From contig PMEV01000267.1 of assembly GCA_003154855.1 (NCBI GenBank), positions 156-10,580 of the forward strand: DNA of 10,425 nucleotides, given 5' to 3'. The notes beneath the pieces are model-generated. The model worked only from the letters and a program-made list of their open reading frames with translations, was not told where the DNA came from and searched no databases. Position numbers and translations under genes: made by a program. This document shows, in pieces, positions 5,297-10,425 of this stretch. How positions within the stretch are numbered: the stretch's first letter is position 1; each line of letters starts with the position of its first letter. The stretch is from Bryobacterales bacterium (lineage in GTDB: Bacteria; Acidobacteriota; Terriglobia; Bryobacterales; Bryobacteraceae).

Positions 5297-6763
5297 ATGC
5301 GATGGATCTGGTTATTCTTCGTTGTCCTCCCGATTTCGCCGGCGCAGACCCTGCGGGCCAGGATTGAGAGCGCTCTGGAGGCGTCGCCGGCGGCGAAGCG
5401 GGCTTTCTGGGGCATACAGGCGGTGAAGATAGCCAGCGGCGAGACCGTGTTCCAGCTCAACGCGGAGCGCTTGTTCGTTCCCGCCTCGAACACCAAGCTG
5501 TTCACGACGGCGCTGGCGCTGCAGCGGTTGGGACCCGACTACCGCTTCGAGACTACCATCCGGGCGGACGCGCCGCCGGACGCCTCGGGGCGCGTGATTG
5601 GCGATCTGCGCCTGGTGGGCGGGGGCGACCCGCTGCTCTCGGGGCGCGCCGTGCCCTACCAGAAGGGAGCGGCAGCCGGGAACCCGCTGCAGGCCATCGA
5701 AGCGCTGGCGGACCAGGTGTTGGCAGCGGGGGTGCGGCGCATCGATGGCGACATCGTGGGCGACGACACGGCCTACGTCTGGGCGCCGTATCCGGAAGGC
5801 TGGGCGCAGGACGACGCGGTCTGGGACTACGGCGCTCCGGTGAGCGCGCTGGCGGTGGGCGACAACGTGGTGACGCTGGCGTTGCGGGGTTCCGGCGCGG
5901 CGGGGCGCGCGCCGGCGCTGTTCCTGTCCCCGCCGTTCGAGTACTACTTCATCGACAACCGCGTGCGGACGGGGCTCGGCCTCGCGAACAAGGTCGCCAT
6001 CGAGCGGCTGGCCGGGTCGCGGCAACTGCGGCTGTGGGGGACGCTATCGAGCGGGCCGGCGGGCGCGGTCGCGCTGGCGGTGGCGATCGACGACCCGGCT
6101 CTCTACGCCGCCTGGGCCTTGACGGACGCGCTGGAGCGCCGCGGGGTACAAATTGGCGGCCGGCCGGTGGCGCGGCACTGGTACGCCAACCAGGCCGGCC
6201 CGGCGCCCGCGCCGGAGGGCGTGGCATTGGCGCGGCGCAGCTCTCCACCGCTCATCGAGATCCTGCGGATTATCGACAAGGTGAGCCAGAACCTGTACGC
6301 CGAGATGGTGCTGCGCGAAGTGGGGCGGGCGCGCCAGGGGACGGGCAGCCGGGAGGCGGGGCTCGTTGAGGAGCGGGAGTTTCTGGCCGAGAGCGGGATC
6401 GCGGAGACGGGCTACCACTTCGCCGACGGCAGCGGGCTTTCGCCAAACGGCCTGGCGACGCCCGCGGCGTTGACCCGTCTGCTACGGGCGATGTACCGCT
6501 CGCCGGTTCGCGAGGCCTGGATTTCGCTGCTGCCGGTAGGCGGCGAGGACGGAACGCTGGCCGGCCGCTTCGGGGGGCGCCCGGCGGCGCACCGCATACG
6601 CGCCAAGACCGGCACGCACACGCACGTGGCGGCACTGTCGGGCTACATCGAATCGCGCAGCCACGGCGAGCTGGCGTTCTCGATCCTGGCGAACAACTTC
6701 CAGGCGCCGGCCAGCGAAATCCGCGCCGTGATCGACCGAATCGCACTGCTGCTGGCGGAGTAG
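5297..6763 (+). CDS. dacB: D-alanyl-D-alanine carboxypeptidase/endopeptidase, PBP4 type (peptidase S13)
   Basis: A 488-residue periplasmic penicillin-binding protein that trims or cuts peptidoglycan cross-links. The signal peptide is MRWIWLFFVVLPISPAQ. All three active-site motifs are present and ordered: S64-N-T-K67 (in VPASNTKLFT) with the catalytic serine, S330-Q-N332 (KVSQNLYAE), and K437-T-G439 (RAKTGTHTHVAALSGYI). Other S13 marks are LVGGGDPLLSG (106-116), GDIVGDDTAY (151-160) and FADGSGLSPNGLATP (375-389). The long region between the first two motifs fits the inserted domains of PBP4, and length is usual for the family. The ATG has no SD; TATAAT lies 10 bases upstream, suggesting a near-leaderless mRNA. 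It is divergent from a secreted protein, and its stop is one base from the stop of the CAT-type transporter. dacB is the family symbol; orthology is inferred. Confidence 0.92.
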   Translation: MRWIWLFFVVLPISPAQTLRARIESALEASPAAKRAFWGIQAVKIASGETVFQLNAERLFVPASNTKLFTTALALQRLGPDYRFETTIRADAPPDASGRVIGDLRLVGGGDPLLSGRAVPYQKGAAAGNPLQAIEALADQVLAAGVRRIDGDIVGDDTAYVWAPYPEGWAQDDAVWDYGAPVSALAVGDNVVTLALRGSGAAGRAPALFLSPPFEYYFIDNRVRTGLGLANKVAIERLAGSRQLRLWGTLSSGPAGAVALAVAIDDPALYAAWALTDALERRGVQIGGRPVARHWYANQAGPAPAPEGVALARRSSPPLIEILRIIDKVSQNLYAEMVLREVGRARQGTGSREAGLVEEREFLAESGIAETGYHFADGSGLSPNGLATPAALTRLLRAMYRSPVREAWISLLPVGGEDGTLAGRFGGRPAAHRIRAKTGTHTHVAALSGYIESRSHGELAFSILANNFQAPASEIRAVIDRIALLLAE

Positions 6764-6764
6764 G

Positions 6765-8348
6765 TCAGGGGTGGTTGACGCGGCTGTGATGGCGGCTGTA
6801 AGTGAAATAGACCACCAGGCCGATGACCAGCCAGACGATCAGCCGCGCCCAGTTGATCCAGCCCAGCTTGTACATCATGTACCCGTTGAAGCCGATGCCG
6901 AGCAGGGGCAGCACGGGCACCCAGGGCGTCCGGAACGGGCGAGGCTGGCCGGGATTGGTCCGGCGCAGGACCAGCACCGCGATGCAGACGATCACGAAGG
7001 CTAGCAGCGTGCCGATGTTCACCATCTTCCCGATGTCGTCGATAGGGGTGACGCTCCCCACCACCGCGGCCAGCAGGCCTACCAGGATGGTGTTCTTCCA
7101 GGGCGTGCGGAACTTGGGGTGGATGGCGGCGAAGAACTTCTTGGGCAGCAGGCCGTCGTTGGCCATGGCGTAGAGCACGCGGGTCTGGCCCAGCAGCATC
7201 ACCAGCATGACGCTGGTCAGGCCGGCCAGGGCGCCGAGGGTAATGATGTGCGAAGCGCCGGTGAGGCCGCGATCCATGAAGGCCCGCGCAATGGGCGCCT
7301 CGATGTTCACGTCGCGCCAGGGCACCATGCCGGTCAGCACGCCCGCCACCAGAATGTAGAGCAGAGTGCAGACCACCAGCGACACGATGATTCCGATGGG
7401 CAGGTCGCGCTGAGGATTGCGGGCCTCCTGCGCGGTGGTGGAGACCGCGTCGAAGCCGATATAGGCGAAGAAGATGTAGGCCGCTCCCGCGCCAATGCCC
7501 GAGAAACCGTAGGGGGCGAACCCGTGCCAATCCGTACCCCAGTTGGCGGTGTTGATGTAGCGGATGCCCAGACCGATCACGAACAGGACTACCGCGACCT
7601 TAATCACCACGATGGTCGCATTGAAGCGCGCGCTTTCGCGGATTCCGACGACCAGGATGGCGGTGATGCATAGAGCGATCAGGAAGGCGGGCAGGTTGAA
7701 GCCTATCTCGACGCCGAAGAGCTTGGGCGCGCCCACCAGGGCGTGCGCCCGGCTCACCAATTCGGGGCTGCGCGCGGCGATGATCTCCGTGACCCGTGCC
7801 AGAAACGGCTGCGTTCCCGGCGCCAAGTTGGGATCGAGGGCCTGGGTCATCTGGCGCGCCACGAGGTTCTCGGCGGTGCGGAGGGCGGTCCAGTGATCGT
7901 AGGCCAGCCAGAGCGGCATCTTGACGTGGAGCATATTCAGCAGCTCGATGAAGTGGTTGGACCAGCCGGAGGAGACGGTGCTGGCGCCCATGGCGTACTC
8001 GAGGGTCAGGTCCCAGCCAATGATCCAGGCGAACAATTCGCCGAGGGTGGCATAGGCGTAGGTGTAGGCGCTGCCCGCTAGCGGGATCATGGCGGCGAAC
8101 TCGGCGTAGCAAAGCCCCGCGAAGGCGCAACCGAGGCCGGAGAGGACAAACGAGAGCATCAGCCCCGGCCCGGCGTAGTGCGCTCCCAGCCCGGAGAGCA
8201 CGAAAATGCCCGCGCCAATGATGGCGCCCACGCCCAGGGCCGTCAGTTGGAACGGACCCAGCGTGCGCCGCAGGCTGTGCTCGCCGGATTCCTGGGCCTC
8301 TTTGACCAGCATGTCCAGCGGCTTCTTCGTAAATAGCGGATGCGCCAT
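6765..8348 (-). CDS. APC-superfamily amino acid permease, CAT type
   Basis: A 527-residue inner-membrane transporter with about 12 or more hydrophobic segments. Helix 1 carries the APC signature GAIIGAGIFV (41-50). Typical CAT-type blocks follow: CYAEFAAMIPLAGSAYTYAY (80-99), FAYIGFDAVSTTAQEARNPQ and RDLPIGI. A hydrophilic stretch of about 75 residues (about 141-215) is inserted after the third or fourth helix, making it longer than the usual 450-490 residues. Substrate is probably an amino acid, in exchange or proton symport; the exact one cannot be read. Start ATG 8348 has a strong SD, GAAGGAG, 8 bases upstream, which overlaps the stop of the preceding transporter. Last gene of the thiE-APC-APC operon; its stop lies one base from the convergent PBP4 stop, and no separate terminator is seen. 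Confidence 0.88.
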   Translation of the reverse strand: MAHPLFTKKPLDMLVKEAQESGEHSLRRTLGPFQLTALGVGAIIGAGIFVLSGLGAHYAGPGLMLSFVLSGLGCAFAGLCYAEFAAMIPLAGSAYTYAYATLGELFAWIIGWDLTLEYAMGASTVSSGWSNHFIELLNMLHVKMPLWLAYDHWTALRTAENLVARQMTQALDPNLAPGTQPFLARVTEIIAARSPELVSRAHALVGAPKLFGVEIGFNLPAFLIALCITAILVVGIRESARFNATIVVIKVAVVLFVIGLGIRYINTANWGTDWHGFAPYGFSGIGAGAAYIFFAYIGFDAVSTTAQEARNPQRDLPIGIIVSLVVCTLLYILVAGVLTGMVPWRDVNIEAPIARAFMDRGLTGASHIITLGALAGLTSVMLVMLLGQTRVLYAMANDGLLPKKFFAAIHPKFRTPWKNTILVGLLAAVVGSVTPIDDIGKMVNIGTLLAFVIVCIAVLVLRRTNPGQPRPFRTPWVPVLPLLGIGFNGYMMYKLGWINWARLIVWLVIGLVVYFTYSRHHSRVNHP

Positions 8349-8356
8349 TCAGGATT

Positions 8357-8363
8357 CTCCTTC
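8357..8363 (-). promoter_or_regulatory. ribosome-binding site of the CAT-type permease, overlapping the upstream stop
   Basis: GAAGGAG on the minus strand lies 8 bases before ATG 8348. Its first two bases are part of the TGA (8364-8362) that ends the LAT-type transporter, so terminating ribosomes reach this site directly. This points to coupled translation. Confidence 0.7.
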
Positions 8364-9768
8364 AGGATGAGGCGGGTGCCCGTAGGAACCGCCATGCGAA
8401 ATAGACCGGGACTCCTAGCAATACGATGATCAATCCCGGCCAGGTGTAGCTGGGTTTGTAGAGCAGTAACAGGACTTCGATCAGGCTGGCGACGGCGATG
8501 TAGGCGGCCGGGAGCAGGGGGTAGCCCCAGGCGCGGTAGGGCCGGGGCATCTCGGGCCGGGTGCGGCGCAAGACGAAGACGCCGGCGATGGTCAGGATAT
8601 AGAAGAGCAGGACGGCGAAGATGACGTAATCCAGGAGATCGCTGTAGGTTCCGCTGAGCGTGAGCAGGCAGGCCCAGGCGCATTGGACCCAGAGAGAAAC
8701 CCCGGGCGTGCCGCGGCGCGGATGGAGCCGGGCGACGGGGGCGAAGAAGAGGCGGTCGAGCGCCATGGCGTAGTAGACGCGGGCGCCGGCCAGGATCATT
8801 CCGTTCAGGCAGCCGAAGGTGGAGACCATGATGGCGGCAGCCATGACTTGCACGGCGACGGGGCCCAGGATGACGGCGGCGGCCGCGGTCGCGACACGGT
8901 CTTCCGCGGCGTGCTGGATGGCTTCGAGCGGCAGAACGCTCAGGTACACGAAGTTGCAGGCCAGGTAAATGAGCGAAACGATTCCCACACCCAGAGCCAG
9001 AGCCAGCGGCACGTTGCGGCGCGGATTGCGGGTTTCGCCGGCGGTGAAGGTGACGTTGTTCCAGGCGTCGGAGGCGAACAGCGCTCCCACCATGGCGACG
9101 CCGACGATGCGGATGGTCGAGAAGGTCCAGCCCGCGTGCTGCCAGAAGTCGCCGAAGTTGCGCGCCACCGCCTGCGGGTTGCGGCCGAAGAGCAAGCCGC
9201 AGCCCACCAGTCCGAGGAGCGCGGCCACTTTCGCGAAGGTGAAGGTGTTCTGCACCACCGCGCCGGTGCGCACGCCGCGGGTGTTCACCCAGGTGAGCAG
9301 CACCAGCATGGCCATGGCGACCAGTTGCTGGGTGCTGATGGCGAAGCGCCAGACTTGGAGCAACGGGTGATGCGCCGAGATCCAAGGATAGAAGACTCCG
9401 GCGAACTTGGCGAAGGCCACGGCCACGGCGGCGATGGTGCCGGTCTGGATCACCAGGAACAGCGTCCAGCCGTAGAGGAAGCCGCTGAGCGGGCCGAAGG
9501 CTTCGCGCAAGTAGACGTACTGGCCGCCGGCTTGCGGCATGGCCGAGGCCAGCTCGCCGTAGCTCAACGCCGCGGTCAGGGTCAGCAGGGCGGTAATGGC
9601 CCAGGTCAGGATCAGCAGGGCGGGGGACTGCACCTGGCGGGCGATGTCCGCCGAGACGATGAAAATGCCCGAGCCGATCATGGAACCGATCACCAGCATG
9701 GTGGCGTCGAGGAGGCCGAGGCCCGCGACCAGACCGGCCGGTTTCACTTGTTTAGCAGTGTCAGCCAT
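8362..9768 (-). CDS. APC-superfamily amino acid transporter, LAT type
   Basis: A 468-residue inner-membrane protein with about 12 hydrophobic segments. Helix 1 has the signature GSMIGSGIFI (28-37). The block YGELASAMPQAGGQYVYLRE (70-89), followed by AFGPLSGFLYGW, is typical of the L-type amino acid transporter branch, as is FASDAWNNVTFTAGETRNP. Length is normal for the branch. It is clearly different from the CAT-type neighbour, so the two are not a recent tandem copy. LAT-type bacterial proteins are mostly amino acid exchangers; substrate unknown. The ATG at 9768 lies inside the end of thiE (25-base overlap), with GGA/GAAG sequence just before it, so translation is probably coupled to thiE. 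The stop is 13 bases before the CAT-type start. Confidence 0.88.
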   Translation of the reverse strand: MADTAKQVKPAGLVAGLGLLDATMLVIGSMIGSGIFIVSADIARQVQSPALLILTWAITALLTLTAALSYGELASAMPQAGGQYVYLREAFGPLSGFLYGWTLFLVIQTGTIAAVAVAFAKFAGVFYPWISAHHPLLQVWRFAISTQQLVAMAMLVLLTWVNTRGVRTGAVVQNTFTFAKVAALLGLVGCGLLFGRNPQAVARNFGDFWQHAGWTFSTIRIVGVAMVGALFASDAWNNVTFTAGETRNPRRNVPLALALGVGIVSLIYLACNFVYLSVLPLEAIQHAAEDRVATAAAAVILGPVAVQVMAAAIMVSTFGCLNGMILAGARVYYAMALDRLFFAPVARLHPRRGTPGVSLWVQCAWACLLTLSGTYSDLLDYVIFAVLLFYILTIAGVFVLRRTRPEMPRPYRAWGYPLLPAAYIAVASLIEVLLLLYKPSYTWPGLIIVLLGVPVYFAWRFLRAPASS

Positions 9769-10391
9769 TCTTCCATCCGCGCGCGCAACGTCGAAAAGTT
9801 GCAGGTTTCCGGCAGGATATCATGAATCACGGCTACGGAGTCGGCCCCCGCGGCGAGCACGTCGGGCGCGTTGTCCCGGGTGATGCCCCCAATCGCCACC
9901 AGGAGCAGGCTCGCCTGCTTCTTCACCTCTTGGAGAGCGCCGAGGCCAATGATCGGGTCCGGGTTCTCTTTGGAGCGGGTGGGAAAGATGGGACCAAAGG
10001 CCAGGTAATCGACCGGCTCGGCGAGGGCGGCGGCGAGTTGCTGGGGATTGTGGGTCGAGAAGCCCAGGATGCGGGCGGGGCCGAGGAGGCGGCGGCCCTC
10101 GCGGGGCGGCAGATCGGACTGGCCGAGGTGCAGGCCGGCATCGAGGAGCAGGGCGATGTCGGCACGGTCGTCGATGATGAGCGGGACGCCGGCGGCGCGG
10201 CAATGGGCGGCCACGCGCTCGGCTTGCTCGAAGACGGCGCGGGAGTAATGGCCCTTGTGGCGGAACTGGAGGATGCGCGCGCCGCCCTCGAGCAGGGCCA
10301 GCGCGGCGGTCTCGGGCAGGCAGCCGCGGCGGGCCAGGGTCTCGGTATCCAGGATCGGGTAGACGCGCGGGAGTTTAATGGATCTAATCAT
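9744..10391 (-). CDS. thiE: thiamine phosphate synthase
   Basis: A 215-residue TIM-barrel enzyme joining HMP pyrophosphate and carboxythiazole (THZ) phosphate into thiamine monophosphate in the cytoplasm. Family marks in order: LQFRHK (41-46) for the Q-x-R-x-K strand, DDRADIALLLDAGLHLGQSD (74-93), FSTHNPQQLAAAL (111-123), DYLAFGPIFPTRSKENPDP (128-146) with the phosphate-loop region, and VAIGGI (165-170). Length is normal. The ATG at 10391 is chosen because the barrel begins at once (KLPRVYPILD); a GTG at 10409 is in frame. No SD is visible, and the 34 upstream bases in the window are mostly a tandem repeat. No TPP riboswitch sequence is seen in that short stretch, but one could lie outside. 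First visible gene of an operon with two amino acid transporters; no other thi gene is in the window. ThiE rather than the related TenI is supported by the intact loops. Confidence 0.88.
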   Translation of the reverse strand: MIRSIKLPRVYPILDTETLARRGCLPETAALALLEGGARILQFRHKGHYSRAVFEQAERVAAHCRAAGVPLIIDDRADIALLLDAGLHLGQSDLPPREGRRLLGPARILGFSTHNPQQLAAALAEPVDYLAFGPIFPTRSKENPDPIIGLGALQEVKKQASLLLVAIGGITRDNAPDVLAAGADSVAVIHDILPETCNFSTLRARMEEWLTLLNK

Positions 10392-10397
10392 AGCAAG

Positions 10398-10425
10398 GTG
10401 CTGCCGCACGGGTGCTGCCGCACGG
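10398..10425. repeat. two exact tandem copies of a 14-bp unit
   Basis: GTGCTGCCGCACGG occurs at 10398-10411 and again at 10412-10425, the end of the window. Each unit contains the inverted repeat GTGC-TGCC-GCAC. It lies directly upstream of thiE and may continue beyond the window. Confidence 0.8.

Noticed and set aside
8243..9385. Minus-strand 380-codon frame spanning both transporter genes
   Set aside because: Arg/Pro/His-rich out-of-frame reading; both real transporters are intact in other frames, so there is no fusion.
8683..9825. Plus-strand 380-codon frame opposite the LAT-type transporter
   Set aside because: Composition (Gly, Glu, His, Gln, Ala) and lack of any motif mark it as an antisense shadow.
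10392..10425. TPP riboswitch before thiE
   Set aside because: Only 34 bases are available and none resemble the conserved THI-box sequences; its presence outside the window cannot be judged.
1..10425. CRISPR array, tRNA or rRNA genes, insertion sequences
   Set aside because: No regularly spaced repeats, no cloverleaf-like sequence with TTCGA-type arms, no rRNA-like sequence and no transposase frame were seen.

Overview
The window looks like GC-rich chromosomal DNA from a soil bacterium, most likely an acidobacterium of the Solibacter/Bryobacter kind. I infer this from several things: the style of the RHS/YD-repeat fragment, the ABHD18-type hydrolase, the TonB-domain secreted protein, secreted proteins of unknown function, and genes that start almost on top of their -10 boxes. 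There is no rRNA gene or marker to prove it. No tRNA, CRISPR array, transposase or integrase was seen.

Layout. Positions 1-445 (minus) hold the C-terminal side of an RHS/YD-repeat protein that has lost its 5' end and runs off the window. Next, on the minus strand, come three small envelope-type genes in the order TonB-domain protein (1766-1323), two-helix membrane protein (1265-969) and secreted protein of unknown function (1030-530). The gap between the TonB-like gene and the next gene (1767-2084) is not empty. It carries a complete minus-strand transcription unit: an 18-bp perfect palindrome, a TTGACA-N18-TACGAT promoter, a strong AAAGGAGGTGG ribosome-binding sequence before a 14-codon ORF, three small hairpins and a strong intrinsic terminator that ends about 27 bases before the TonB-like gene. 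It could be an independent small RNA or a leader/attenuator.

An ABHD18-type alpha/beta hydrolase (3104-2085, minus) follows. A second structured gap (3105-3388) also ends in a minus-strand terminator, about 37 bases before the hydrolase start. It shares the words CACTAGGTC and ACTAGGTCGG (plus-strand reading) with the first gap. An FHS/FucP-like MFS transporter (3389-4615, plus) overlaps tail to tail with a secreted protein of unknown function (5272-4607, minus). That protein is divergent from a PBP4-type D-Ala-D-Ala carboxypeptidase (5297-6763, plus); their two -10 boxes overlap in a 24-bp gap.

The right end is one minus-strand operon, read from 10391 down: thiE (thiamine phosphate synthase), then a LAT-type APC transporter, then a CAT-type APC transporter. 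thiE overlaps the first transporter by 25 bases, and 13 bases separate the two transporters. The operon meets the PBP4 gene tail to tail with one base between them.

The protein genes are mostly recognisable families. The least explained parts are the two structured intergenic segments and the repeated arrangement of -10 boxes 6-11 bases before start codons, which suggests leaderless mRNAs.
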